From Clostridium cadaveris (GTDB lineage: Bacteria > Bacillota > Clostridia > Clostridiales > Clostridiaceae), in NCBI RefSeq assembly GCF_020911725.1, contig NZ_CP076620.1, positions 133,501 through 197,500 of the forward strand: a stretch of DNA of 64,000 bases, read 5' to 3'. The notes beneath the pieces are model-generated. The model was not told the origin of the DNA and did not search any database. It worked only from the letters and a program-made list of their open reading frames with translations. The translations under genes were made by a program, and so were the position numbers. This document shows positions 8,644 to 17,869 of this stretch, piece by piece; position 1 is the first letter of the stretch, and each line of letters opens with the position of its first letter.

Positions 8644-9909
8644 GTGAAAAAGGGGCTTAATATTTTAATTGTGGGATTTGCTTTATTTTCTATGTTTTTT
8701 GGAGCTGGTAATCTTATTTTTCCACCTTATCTAGGTATTTCTAGTGGAAGTGAATGGATAAGTTCATTTACGGGATTTGTAATAGGCGATGTAGGACTTG
8801 CATTGCTAATTATGGTGATAATGGCAAAACATAATGGAAGCTTAAGTGAAGTAACCATGAAAATGGGTAAAAAGTTTAGTGTGATATTAGGTATAGTAAT
8901 AATAACATGCTTAGGACCTCTTTTAGCTATACCGCGAACAGCTGCAACAACATTTGAAGTAGGAGTGCAGGGTATATTTCCTAATGCAAATCCGATAGTA
9001 AGTTCAATAATATTTTTTGCTATAACACTTATGTTAACCATAAAGCCATCGAAGGTTATAGATATAGTTGGAGAGTTTTTGACACCTGCTCTTCTTATAT
9101 GCTTAATTATATTAATTACAAAAGGAATAATGAGTCCTATTGGAGAATTTACAGCTTCAAGGATAACAGATGTTTTTTCAACTGGATTAGCTCAAGGATA
9201 TCAAACAATGGATGCTCTTGCATCTCTGATGTTTGCAGCTATTATAATGGAGAGTATAAGCAAGAAGGGGTATACTGATAAAAAACAAGTTATAAAGATG
9301 ACATTCTATAGTGGCATAGTGGCTACAATAGGACTTGTATTAGTTTATGCTGGTCTTGCATATATAGGTGCACATTCAGCTAGTGTATATGACACGAATA
9401 TACCTCAGACTCAACTTATAATAAGCATAACAGCTAGCCTTTTAGGAGAAGGTGGAAAGGTAGTACTAGGTCTTATAGTTGCATTAGCATGTCTTACTAC
9501 TTCCATAGGTCTTACATCAGCATCAGCTAACTTTTATGAGAAATTATTTAAAGGAAAGTTTAGCTATAGTAGAATTGTAGTAATTATTTGTGCATTCAGT
9601 GCATTTGTATCAAACTTTGGAGTTTCAACTATAATAAAATTTTCGGCTCCAATATTAGAACTTATATATCCTATGAGTATAGTTTTAGTAGTTATGAATG
9701 CTTTTGATAATAAGATAAAGAAAAAATCAACTTATGCAGGAGCGGTATATACTACATTAGTTATAAGTATATTTAATCTTATGAACCAAAATGGATATAT
9801 AGTTTCATTTCTAAAATATCTACCACTTAATTCTATAGGATTTAATTGGATTCTTCCGGCTATAATAGGTGGAGTTGTAGGAAGTATGATGAAAGTAAGA
9901 TCTGTATAA
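8644..9909 (+). CDS. brnQ: Branched-chain amino acid carrier BrnQ (LIV-II type)
   Basis: Integral membrane protein of 421 residues with about twelve hydrophobic helices. The N-terminus (FALFSMFFGAGNLIFPPYLG) is the diagnostic BrnQ stretch. The family imports leucine, isoleucine and valine with a cation, usually sodium. The start is a GTG at 8644 with AGGAGG six bases upstream. It is a single-gene unit bounded by an AT-rich promoter region (8374-8643, in which I see no recognisable operator) and a terminator at 9934. Confidence 0.92.
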   Translation: MKKGLNILIVGFALFSMFFGAGNLIFPPYLGISSGSEWISSFTGFVIGDVGLALLIMVIMAKHNGSLSEVTMKMGKKFSVILGIVIITCLGPLLAIPRTAATTFEVGVQGIFPNANPIVSSIIFFAITLMLTIKPSKVIDIVGEFLTPALLICLIILITKGIMSPIGEFTASRITDVFSTGLAQGYQTMDALASLMFAAIIMESISKKGYTDKKQVIKMTFYSGIVATIGLVLVYAGLAYIGAHSASVYDTNIPQTQLIISITASLLGEGGKVVLGLIVALACLTTSIGLTSASANFYEKLFKGKFSYSRIVVIICAFSAFVSNFGVSTIIKFSAPILELIYPMSIVLVVMNAFDNKIKKKSTYAGAVYTTLVISIFNLMNQNGYIVSFLKYLPLNSIGFNWILPAIIGGVVGSMMKVRSV

Positions 9910-9933
9910 TTTAAGTGTAAAAAATTTTATTTA

Positions 9934-9990
9934 ATAAAGAGTATGTTACAAAATATTTTTCATATGGTGTAGCATACTCTTTATATTTTT
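9934..9990 (+). terminator. Rho-independent terminator of brnQ
   Basis: ATAAAGAGTATG (9934-9945) pairs perfectly with CATACTCTTTAT (9973-9984); the stem can extend inward with partial pairing, and a TATTTTT run follows. Confidence 0.85.
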
Positions 9991-10199
9991 ATAATAAAAG
10001 TTAAAAAATTAACGAAGTAATTAATTTTTGGCATATTAATATAACAAAAATACAATATCATTAAATTAAAATTATGAAATGAAAGATATTTAATTAATTT
10101 CAATATTTAACATTTAATAATAAATATTGTAAAAAAATTAATTTTGATATATAATTTACATGCGAATTAAATTGGGTATGTCGTTTATATTGTAAAGAC

Positions 10200-10388
10200 T
10201 TATGTCAGATGTAAACGTAAAAGGAATGGGGAAAAGCCCCGCGTTGCCGGCGCTGTGTGCGAGAGGACACACCGAAGCATCTAAAAGATGTGAGCTGAAA
10301 GGCTTCCACTGTGATTAGCTAATCATGGGAAGGTAGGATGTGTACGTAAGAGATTAATAATCTCTATATTGCAAGTCAGAACACATAC
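10200..10388 (+). ncRNA. Cobalamin (B12) riboswitch aptamer, copy 1
   Basis: The leader of the large surface-protein gene contains the ordered hallmarks of the cobalamin riboswitch: AAAAGGAATGGGGAAAAGCC, a GC-rich paired region, the B12-box-like CCACTGTGATTAG, GGGAAGG, and the 3' conserved AAGTCAGAA. TATGT (10201-10205) can pair with ACATA (10383-10387) as the closing stem. A terminator hairpin follows directly, so ligand binding would reduce expression of the downstream gene by premature termination. The class is established knowledge; the ligand (adenosyl- or other cobalamin) is not resolved. The 200 bases between the brnQ terminator and the aptamer are AT-rich and hold its promoter. Confidence 0.9.
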
Positions 10389-10396
10389 ATTATCCA

Positions 10397-10486
10397 GGGA
10401 GTACTTTCAGGTAGATAAGCTGAAATTAAGAAATGCACAAATACGGGTGTATCAAATCTATTATAGATATTGGTACTCCCTTTTTT
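10397..10486 (+). terminator. Riboswitch expression-platform terminator
   Basis: GGGAGTAC (10397-10404) pairs with GTACTCCC (10473-10480), closing a branched loop with inner hairpins, and TTTTTT follows at 10481. It lies between the aptamer and the gene at 10640 and is the likely regulated terminator. Confidence 0.8.
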
Positions 10487-10639
10487 AATATAAAAAATGA
10501 AAGAAGGTGTACATTATAAAAAAAGTCAAAGGTGAAAAGCTATTTAAGTAAACGTTAAGATAATGAGGTTTTCACTATTTATATTTACAGTATAAGAGAA
10601 AATTTTGAGGACTATATGATAAGAGAGGGGAAAACTTAA

Positions 10640-13600
10640 ATGAAAGAAAGAAAGAAATCTTGGAAAAGAATAGTACTTATATTAGTAATGTGCTTATCTA
10701 TTCTTATTCCAAATAATTTAGTGTTTGCTGCTAGTACGGATAGTGAATTAGCAAAGACTCCAAGTGTATATTTTCAGTTTGATGATGGTAGAATACTTGA
10801 AGCAGATGAAACTAATACATTTACACTTAATACATTAGACCATGGTAAGTTTCATCTTAGAAATGCAGAGAAAATAAAGTTTGAGAATAAAGAACCGTAT
10901 TTTAAATGCAGTGTTCCTATGAAAGAGGGAATAAGAAATTGGGATAATATATGGGTTACATCAAACGGAACTTTCAATGGATATGATATTAGAACAGTAG
11001 AAGCTAAGGTATATGATAGATCACCATTATTTGGGGGAGCAAAAGAAATAACAAAATTTAATATTAAAAATATATCATCAGAAATAGAAGAAATAAAGGC
11101 ATATGTTGATGGAAAAGAAGTGTCAATGGACAAGCCTGTAGTATTTAATGGACGAGAAACAAAGAATGTTAAGATAAAGGGTAGAAAAAAAGATAGTACA
11201 GAATTTATTGATATAGATATACTAACTTCTGCTACCATATATAAAAAAAGTGGGAATTTTGGATACAATGATATTTTTGGAAATATATGGATAGAATCTA
11301 ATAAAAATGAAGAATGCATATTTAATATAACTATGAATGATGGCACTGCAAGTATTGACTTTAAAGCTATTAATAAAGCTATTAAAATGGAAAATTTTCA
11401 AATAGAATATCCTAAGATTGCATATATTCAAAGATGGAATGCATTAGGAGGATACTATGTTGGTGTAACACCTAGCTGTAAGGATGATTCTAGGGAGACT
11501 AGTTATTATATTAACTTTAATCCAAGTAATACAAGTAATACAGAATTAGAGTGGAATGCATTAACTCCTGAGGTAGCAACTCATATGGTTGCCTATGGAA
11601 ATGGAATAATACCAAAAAAAAGTGGAATTGCGCGTTTTGAGGTTACAAGCAAAGAAAATCCTAAGTTAAAGCAGATTGTAGAGATGGAATTTAGATATAA
11701 GAATCCACTTAAATCTGCTAGTATTGAAAATAAAGATTTAAACGTAAAAGAAGGAGAAGATTTAGAACTTAAAATAGCTGCTGTTCCTAGTAATGCAACA
11801 GAGCAGAGGTTTAATTGGTCTTATAGTAAAGAGGGAATTGTAAAGATTTCGGATTCCATATATTTACCATATTCAAATCAAGCAAATGATTATGAGACAA
11901 GACATCTTTTAACAGCACTTTCAGCTGGAAAAGTTAGGGTAACAGGAGTTCCATATGACGAGACAGGTGGGGCAAAACCTATAGTTTTTGATATTACTAT
12001 TAAAGAAAATGATGAAGTAAAAATAGATTATTTAGAAATGGCAAAAGAAGACGTTGCTCATGGGGTTGAGTGTCTAGAATCAAAATCACACAACAAATAT
12101 ATGGATGAGTGGAATATTTTTGCTTTACTTAGAAGCGGGGGAAAGATCACTTTTGAAGATATAAAGTCATATGATAAATCTGCTGAATCAGAATATATCA
12201 ATAATAAAGGACTTAGAATAACAGATTATGCAAGAATGATGTTAGCATTTGGGTCTATGGATAAGACACCAGCAAATACTCCATGGGAAGAGAATCTTGT
12301 AGATTCAATGATAATGTCTACTAAAATGGAAAAGGAAACGTTAAATTGTCCTGTATTTGCGTTGATAGCTTTAGATAGTAAAAATATAAATATTCCCCCA
12401 AATAGTATATGGACTAGAGAAAAATTTATTGATCATATATTAAAATTTCAAGCTGTTGATGGTAGTTTTAGTCTTTATAGGGGAGAAAAAACAGGTAGTG
12501 TTGATATGACAGCAATGGCATTACAGTCACTTGCACCATATTATATAAAAGGAAATGAAAACATACAGGCACCAGTTCACAAGGCTCTTGAATATCTTCG
12601 TTCAAGGATAGATGAATGTTGTGGATATGATGGAAATGCATGTTCATCAGCTCAGGTACTTACGGCCTTAACATCTTTAAACATAGATCCTGTTACAGCG
12701 GAAGGCTTTACTCTTGGAAGAAAAAATCTTATAACAAATCTTCACAGTTTCAAAAAAGATATAGGTTTTTCAGTAGATGAAAATGGAAACGGTGATAATT
12801 CATTTGCAAATACACAAGTAACCTATGCATTAGAATCATATTTACGTTTTGTAGAAGGAAGAACAAGATTATATGATTTTACTGATGTTGACGGGCAGAT
12901 TGATAAAGAAGTAAAAGAACTTAAAATAGAAAAGGAAAATGCAAATAAAGAGTTAGAAAACTATAAGGACAAGAAAAATTATAGAGAGGCTCAACAAAGA
13001 GAACTTTTGGAAAAAATTGAATTGGGAAAGGCAGAAATAGATAAAGCAAATAGTAAAGATGCAGTTAAAGAAGCTTTATCAAAGATAAAGAAGGCATTAG
13101 ATAATATAAAGACAGATGAACAATTTATAAAAGAAAGTACTTTTGTACCAGGAAAGATAGAAGATGGAAGTGGAAAGATTGTACTGGAAGGAGAAATTCT
13201 TCCAAATACAGTTATAGAAGCAACAAAAATTAATAATGAAGATATACCAGAAGGAATAAAAAGATTTATAGGTAAAAATCAAGAAATAGCGAGAGCTTAT
13301 GATATTCATATAAAAAAAGGAAACTTAAAGGGAAATGCTATTGTAACCTTTGATTTAGGTAAGATTTATGAAGATAAGAATGTAATAGTAAAACACCTGA
13401 AGAAAACTGGAGAAGTAGAAAGCTTTGATAAAAATGTTAAGGATGGAAAGATAAGCGTTAAGATAAGTGAGCTTTCGCCATTTGTAGTTTTAGTTGAAAA
13501 AGAAGAAGTAAATCCAACGGACTATAAGAGAATATCAGAATTAGGATTAGCAAATGGTATTGAAAATCTCTTAACAAAGCCACATAGTGCTTTTGGGGAT

Positions 13601-16330
13601 GAAAATGTATTGTTTTCTATATTAAGAGGTGGAGAAAAAGTAAAACAGGATATAATAGACTCATATCTTAAATCTGCAGAAGATAAGTATAATGATGAGG
13701 AAATTTGTAATCCACAAGAATTATGGATATTGGGAATATTGGGGAAAACTTTTGATGATCCAACTTGGATGTATGATTTAGTTAATTTTGAATTAGGTCT
13801 TTCATCAGAAATGAATAAGGGTAGCATTGAAATGCCAGCATATACATTAATAGGATACGACTGTAGAAATTATCAACCAGAAGAAGTATTATGGGACAGA
13901 GAAGAATTAGTTAAACTAATTTTAAGGTATCAGGGGGAAGATGGAAGTTTTAAGAATATGCAAAGTGATAAGAACGGAAATGTAAATATTACATCGATTG
14001 CAATTCAAGCTCTAGCTCCATACTATAAAAAAGGTGATGCTAATGTAAAAACAGCAGTAGACAAGGCATTGACTTATATGAAATCAATGTTAAATGAAGA
14101 AGGTGGATATGAAGATGCAACAAGTTGTGCAAATGGAATAATCGCATTAACTTCATTAGGAATTGACCCAACAAATGCAGAAGGATTTATAAAGGGTAAT
14201 AAGAACCTAATTACTGCATTGGCTAAATTTAAAGCGGAAGAAGAGAATGATGTAAAAACAGCAGTAAATGCTACAAATGCATATAATTCATATCTGCTAT
14301 TTATTAACAACAAAGTTGGATTATATGATTTAAATGATAGATCAGAGGAAGAAACAAAAGCTGAGGAATTAGCAGATGCAAAAGAAAAGGCAATTTCAGA
14401 AATTGAAAACTATAAGGATGCTAATGATTACAGAGAAGAGCAACAGAAAGAATTATCAGAAAAAGTATCAGCTGCAAAAGAAGTAATAAACAGTGCAGAA
14501 AATAAAGAAGAGGTAGAAGATGCTTTAAAATCTGCAAAATCAGGAATTGATACAATAAAGACAGATACTCAGTTAAATGAAGAATTAAAATCAATAAAAG
14601 ATGAAGCTATAAAGGATCTTGAACAATATAAGGAAAATGATGAAAAACTATATGGGAAAAATGAATGGAAATATATTAACAATTACAAGAAAAGTGGTAA
14701 GAAAGAAATACTAAATGCAAAAGATGCAAAAGAAGTTGAAAAAGCATTAAAGGTTGCAAAAGAAAGAATAGATAACGAAAAGACACTTGAACAAATTGAG
14801 AAAAACAATCAGAAAAAAGCAAACGAAGTTATAGAAAAAATTAAGAAATTAGAGTCTATGGAAGCGCCAGATAAAGCAGCTGTTGATGAAGTAAGAGCTG
14901 CATATAGTGGTCTTAATCGTAAGCAAAAAGAGTTAGTTGCAAATTATGATAAACTTATAAATGCAGAAAAGAGAATGTTAGAAAACAATACAGCTGGATA
15001 TTTCTATTTATCAATGGAAAAAATAACAATTGGCCAAGGCTATTTGGTTAAACCTGTAAAAGTTCCATATTGCAAAGGGGACAATCTTGGAGCTGCATTA
15101 GTGAGATATTATAATATAAATAAAATGTATGCTAACACAGGCTATGAAAAATATGGTCAATTTTATCTAGCTAGTATAGTAGACTCTGGAAAATTAGAAG
15201 CAGAATTCCCTGAATATATAAAGGAATATGCAGAAAAGAATGGTATTGAATTTAGAAATCCAAGAGAAAGTAGTTCTCTAGGAGAATTTGATTACTCACA
15301 ATTTTCTGGATGGGTATTTACTGTTGATAATGTCCATTCTCCAGTAGGTGCAAGTGGTGTAACCCCTAAGGATGGAATGGTAGTAAGATGGGCATTCACT
15401 GTAGTTGGACTAGGGAGTGATTGCTGGAACACTGGTTGGGGAGATCCAATTATACCAGTAGCAATTGATAAGAGTAATGTAATAAAAGCTATTGCAGATT
15501 TTGATTCAAACCCTGAAAAAGAAGAACTTTTAAAGGATAATGGAGTAAAAGAAGCATATAACACATTATTTGCAGATAGTTTAAACTGGAAAGCAGATCA
15601 AAATGTATTAGATAATTCAACTTCACAGCTTTCAGAATCTATTAAAGCAGCAGAAAAGAAAAAAGCTGAAGCTGAGGAATTAGCAGTTGCAAAAGAAAAA
15701 GCAGTTGCAGAAATGGAAAACTATAAGAACGCTAATGACTACAGAGAAGAGCAACAGAAAGAATTAGCAGAAAAAGTATCAGCTGCAAAAGAAGCAATAA
15801 ATAATGCAGAAAATAAAGAAGCGGTAGCAGAGTCTTTAAAAGCTGCAAAATCAGGAATTGATATAATAAAGACAGATGCACAGCTAAAGGAAGAAGAGCA
15901 AGCAGTAAAGGAAAAAGCAGCAAAGGAATTAGCTGAGGCCAAGACAAACGCAATTGCAGAAATTGAAAACTATAAGAATGCTAATGACTACAGAGAAGAG
16001 CAACAGAAAGAATTAGTAGAAAAAGTATCAGCTGCAAAAGAAACAATAAATAATGCAGAAAATAAAGAAGCGGTAGCAGAGTTTTTAAAAGCTGCAAAAT
16101 CAGGAATTGATACAATAAAGACAGATGCACAGCTAAATACCAAAGAAAATAAGGTTGTAGAAAAATTAGAAAATAATAAAGAAGAAATTTCTAATAAAGA
16201 TAATGAGAAAGAAAATAATATTCCAAAAACAGGAGATGGACAAGAAGTAGAACTAATGTTAATGCTAGGATTACTATCACTTGCAGGATTTTATGCAACT
16301 CATAATAGAATAAAGAAAAATAATGCATAA
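10640..16330 (+). CDS. Large cell-wall-anchored transcobalamin-like protein (two helical toroids, DUF4430)
   Basis: Exported protein of 1896 residues. It has a signal peptide (residues 1-30, ending LVFA), a unique N-terminal region, a bacterial Ig-like domain (about 354-456), a first terpenoid-cyclase-like helical toroid (about 463-748), a helical repeat (757-829), a beta-rich segment (836-954), a second toroid (about 957-1237), more helical repeats, a DUF4430 domain (about 1451-1611, with GWVFTVDNVHSPVGASG), then two near-identical 72-residue repeats and a sortase-like IPKTG motif (1861-1865), hydrophobic helix and basic tail. Toroid plus DUF4430 is the arrangement of eukaryotic intrinsic factor and transcobalamin. 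With the B12 riboswitch upstream, I infer a surface corrinoid-binding protein; binding itself is unproven. The ATG has GAGAGGGG upstream. Confidence 0.8.
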   Translation: MKERKKSWKRIVLILVMCLSILIPNNLVFAASTDSELAKTPSVYFQFDDGRILEADETNTFTLNTLDHGKFHLRNAEKIKFENKEPYFKCSVPMKEGIRNWDNIWVTSNGTFNGYDIRTVEAKVYDRSPLFGGAKEITKFNIKNISSEIEEIKAYVDGKEVSMDKPVVFNGRETKNVKIKGRKKDSTEFIDIDILTSATIYKKSGNFGYNDIFGNIWIESNKNEECIFNITMNDGTASIDFKAINKAIKMENFQIEYPKIAYIQRWNALGGYYVGVTPSCKDDSRETSYYINFNPSNTSNTELEWNALTPEVATHMVAYGNGIIPKKSGIARFEVTSKENPKLKQIVEMEFRYKNPLKSASIENKDLNVKEGEDLELKIAAVPSNATEQRFNWSYSKEGIVKISDSIYLPYSNQANDYETRHLLTALSAGKVRVTGVPYDETGGAKPIVFDITIKENDEVKIDYLEMAKEDVAHGVECLESKSHNKYMDEWNIFALLRSGGKITFEDIKSYDKSAESEYINNKGLRITDYARMMLAFGSMDKTPANTPWEENLVDSMIMSTKMEKETLNCPVFALIALDSKNINIPPNSIWTREKFIDHILKFQAVDGSFSLYRGEKTGSVDMTAMALQSLAPYYIKGNENIQAPVHKALEYLRSRIDECCGYDGNACSSAQVLTALTSLNIDPVTAEGFTLGRKNLITNLHSFKKDIGFSVDENGNGDNSFANTQVTYALESYLRFVEGRTRLYDFTDVDGQIDKEVKELKIEKENANKELENYKDKKNYREAQQRELLEKIELGKAEIDKANSKDAVKEALSKIKKALDNIKTDEQFIKESTFVPGKIEDGSGKIVLEGEILPNTVIEATKINNEDIPEGIKRFIGKNQEIARAYDIHIKKGNLKGNAIVTFDLGKIYEDKNVIVKHLKKTGEVESFDKNVKDGKISVKISELSPFVVLVEKEEVNPTDYKRISELGLANGIENLLTKPHSAFGDENVLFSILRGGEKVKQDIIDSYLKSAEDKYNDEEICNPQELWILGILGKTFDDPTWMYDLVNFELGLSSEMNKGSIEMPAYTLIGYDCRNYQPEEVLWDREELVKLILRYQGEDGSFKNMQSDKNGNVNITSIAIQALAPYYKKGDANVKTAVDKALTYMKSMLNEEGGYEDATSCANGIIALTSLGIDPTNAEGFIKGNKNLITALAKFKAEEENDVKTAVNATNAYNSYLLFINNKVGLYDLNDRSEEETKAEELADAKEKAISEIENYKDANDYREEQQKELSEKVSAAKEVINSAENKEEVEDALKSAKSGIDTIKTDTQLNEELKSIKDEAIKDLEQYKENDEKLYGKNEWKYINNYKKSGKKEILNAKDAKEVEKALKVAKERIDNEKTLEQIEKNNQKKANEVIEKIKKLESMEAPDKAAVDEVRAAYSGLNRKQKELVANYDKLINAEKRMLENNTAGYFYLSMEKITIGQGYLVKPVKVPYCKGDNLGAALVRYYNINKMYANTGYEKYGQFYLASIVDSGKLEAEFPEYIKEYAEKNGIEFRNPRESSSLGEFDYSQFSGWVFTVDNVHSPVGASGVTPKDGMVVRWAFTVVGLGSDCWNTGWGDPIIPVAIDKSNVIKAIADFDSNPEKEELLKDNGVKEAYNTLFADSLNWKADQNVLDNSTSQLSESIKAAEKKKAEAEELAVAKEKAVAEMENYKNANDYREEQQKELAEKVSAAKEAINNAENKEAVAESLKAAKSGIDIIKTDAQLKEEEQAVKEKAAKELAEAKTNAIAEIENYKNANDYREEQQKELVEKVSAAKETINNAENKEAVAEFLKAAKSGIDTIKTDAQLNTKENKVVEKLENNKEEISNKDNEKENNIPKTGDGQEVELMLMLGLLSLAGFYATHNRIKKNNA
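14360..14575 (+). repeat. 216-bp coding repeat, unit A
   Basis: Encodes residues 1241-1312 of the surface protein (AEELADAKEKAISEIENYK... to IKTDTQL). It is one of three close copies of a 72-codon helical unit; a more diverged ancestor-like unit lies at about residues 757-829. It sits between toroid 2 and the DUF4430 domain. Confidence 0.85.
15671..15886 (+). repeat. 216-bp coding repeat, unit B
   Basis: Encodes residues 1678-1749. It is very similar in DNA to units A and C, with long identical blocks such as the one encoding YREEQQKEL, implying recent duplication. It lies between DUF4430 and the cell-wall anchor. Confidence 0.88.
15920..16135 (+). repeat. 216-bp coding repeat, unit C
   Basis: Encodes residues 1761-1832 and starts 249 bases after unit B. 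The final 170 bases differ from unit B at only a handful of positions. Together with B it forms the stalk before the IPKTG motif. Confidence 0.88.
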
Positions 16331-16444
16331 TAAATCATTTTTGTTCTCTGTCAAAGAGAGTTGGTAAAGAATAAAATCATATTCTATATCAAATGTTTGG
16401 AGTAGAATAAAATCTAATAAAAGAAGACATATAAGAATCTGAAG

Positions 16445-16495
16445 TGCGCCCCAAATGGTAGATGTAAATCTAGTCTTTGGTGGTGCATTTTTTAT
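16445..16495 (+). terminator. Rho-independent terminator of the surface-protein gene
   Basis: TGCGCCCCAAA (16445-16455) pairs with TTTGGTGGTGCA (16476-16487) with one bulged base and one G-T pair, then TTTTTTATT follows. Confidence 0.75.
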
Positions 16496-16564
16496 TGAAA
16501 AACATAGAAATCAAATCTTCATAAAGAACATATAATAATATAAATCAATATTTATGGAGAAGCT

Positions 16565-16786
16565 ATGTATATAGAGGAGATATTGTTAGAGAAATTTCAA
16601 GAATTAGAGAGGTTAAAGAATAAATTAATCTACGATAGTGAAGATGATGCTCATGACACAATTAGAAAAATGGAAGACCTAGAGTTGGAGCTTGGACTTT
16701 TAGCAAAGAGGTTTAAGGATGTTTGGATAAGAGAAGAAGTAGACGAAAGTGACTATACCTCTATAATTAATAAAAATTCTATTTAA
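16565..16786 (+). CDS. Small acidic helical protein of unknown function
   Basis: A 73-residue soluble protein, rich in Glu, Leu and Lys, with heptad-like spacing (LLEKFQELERLKNKL... and LELELGLLAKRF), so probably a helical hairpin or coiled coil. No signal peptide or membrane segment. GGAG lies five bases before the ATG. It has its own terminators on both sides, so it is a monocistronic unit. I do not recognise the family. Confidence 0.7.
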   Translation: MYIEEILLEKFQELERLKNKLIYDSEDDAHDTIRKMEDLELELGLLAKRFKDVWIREEVDESDYTSIINKNSI

Positions 16787-16838
16787 AGTGTAAATAAGAT
16801 ATAGTTGTAGTACAATAACAAAATAATGATAAATTTTT

Positions 16839-16875
16839 AAGATGTAAACCTATTAAGGGATTTACATCTTTTTTT
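16839..16875 (+). terminator. Rho-independent terminator
   Basis: AAGATGTAAA (16839-16848) pairs perfectly with TTTACATCTT (16861-16870) around a 12-base loop, followed by TTTTT. It ends the small gene at 16565. Confidence 0.85.
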
Positions 16876-17090
16876 GTTTCTTAGGGGAATTTATATAAAT
16901 TTGTGCATAAATATTCATGGAATAATAAGAGACAGAGAGATTATAAAATGAAGTTATAAAAGAAAACATTGATAATGGAAACCTTAAAAAATGGGTAACA
17001 GAAGCTAAATCAAAAATGGATTTTCAAGTTGAATAAAGACACTAATACTAAAAATGTAATTAATTAGCAATAAATCTTGGTTGTGATGAT
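16876..17090. other. Intergenic region with a possible gene remnant
   Basis: No intact gene is visible. A short plus-strand frame ending with TAA at about 17033-17035 encodes IKENIDNGNLKKWVTEAKSKMDFQVE but has no start codon or ribosome site, and a stop lies just upstream; it may be the decayed tail of a gene. The rest is AT-rich leader of the next gene. Confidence 0.3.
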
Positions 17091-17171
17091 ATGAAAAAAG
17101 ATGATATAATAAAAGATATGATGATGTACAAGCTGTTTAATATGTATAAAAGTTGGGGGGACAGATATTGA
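17091..17171 (+). CDS. Possible 26-residue upstream peptide, coupled to the next gene
   Basis: A short frame starts with ATG at 17091 after GGTTGTGATGAT, which partly matches the ribosome-site extension, and encodes KKDDIIKDMMMYKLFNMYKSWGDRY. Its stop TGA (17169-17171) overlaps the proposed TTG start (17168) of the hydrolase gene, as in translationally coupled pairs. No family is recognised; composition alone cannot prove expression. Confidence 0.35.
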   Translation: MKKDDIIKDMMMYKLFNMYKSWGDRY

Positions 17172-17755
17172 AAAAAATTTATATAATGTTTAGTCATACA
17201 GGAACTAATTTTTCTAGATTTTTAAAGGTATCAACCCAATCACCTTATACTCATGTATCAATAGCTTTAGACAAAGATTTTAAAAGACTATATTCTTTTG
17301 GACGAGAAAGTTTATCTGAGCACCCATTGCAAGCTAGGTTTGTTCATGAAAAGATAGATGATGGAGTCTACAAAGAACTGGCTCATAGAGCAGTATGTTG
17401 TATCTATGAAGTTAATGTAAATAATGAACAATATAAAAAAGCTGAGGAAATTTTAAGAGTGTTTAAACGTAAATATAAGGCAAGCTATAATTTCTTGGGA
17501 ATACTTTTTATACCATTAAGAATTACATTTAGGCCTAAGGATAAATTTGTTTGCTCACAGTTTATAGCATATATATTGAATAATGCAGGTATTATGGACT
17601 TTGGTAAACATATAAACCTTATTACACCAAATGATATTTTAAACAAAATAATAGGTAAAAAAGTTTATGAAGGTTATGTGAGAGACTACTTCAAGGTTAT
17701 ATTACCAGAAGAGGTAGCTATTACTTCTTATGCAAATATTAGTGCAGTGAGATAA
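17168..17755 (+). CDS. Permuted papain-like (YiiX/NlpC-P60 type) putative hydrolase
   Basis: Protein of 195 residues if it starts at the TTG at 17168, chosen because GGGGGG ends seven bases upstream; an upstream TTG at 17153 overlaps that site. The N-terminal half contains a His in SPYTHVSIAL, and the C-terminal half contains FVCSQFIAYILNNAG with a candidate nucleophile Cys. The order His before Cys is typical of circularly permuted NlpC/P60-like enzymes (amidases or acyl-hydrolases acting on peptidoglycan or lipids). No signal peptide is seen, so it is probably cytoplasmic. Substrate unknown. It converges with the MerR-type gene across a shared terminator. Confidence 0.68.
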   Translation: MKKIYIMFSHTGTNFSRFLKVSTQSPYTHVSIALDKDFKRLYSFGRESLSEHPLQARFVHEKIDDGVYKELAHRAVCCIYEVNVNNEQYKKAEEILRVFKRKYKASYNFLGILFIPLRITFRPKDKFVCSQFIAYILNNAGIMDFGKHINLITPNDILNKIIGKKVYEGYVRDYFKVILPEEVAITSYANISAVR

Positions 17756-17793
17756 ATGAATTATAATTAAAATTAAATATGATGATATGAAAT

Positions 17794-17824
17794 AACCCTC
17801 AACAAATTAGTTTTGCTGAGGGTT
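17794..17824. terminator. Bidirectional terminator between convergent genes
   Basis: AACCCTCA (17794-17801) pairs with TGAGGGTT (17817-17824), with extra CAAA/TTTG pairing inside the loop. It lies between the hydrolase-like gene and the MerR-type gene. Confidence 0.7.
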
Positions 17825-17869
17825 TAAAACTGATATTAATTAAACCTTTTTCTAATAAGCAGGATTTGA

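Noticed and set aside
15732..15953. Leucine-rich minus-strand frames opposite the stalk repeats
   Set aside because: They are shadows of the repeated Lys/Glu/Ala codons of the surface-protein gene and have no start signals.
14360..16135. Mobile element or CRISPR reading of the 216-bp repeats
   Set aside because: The units are in-frame coding repeats with one 72-codon period and no spacers, inverted ends or transposase.
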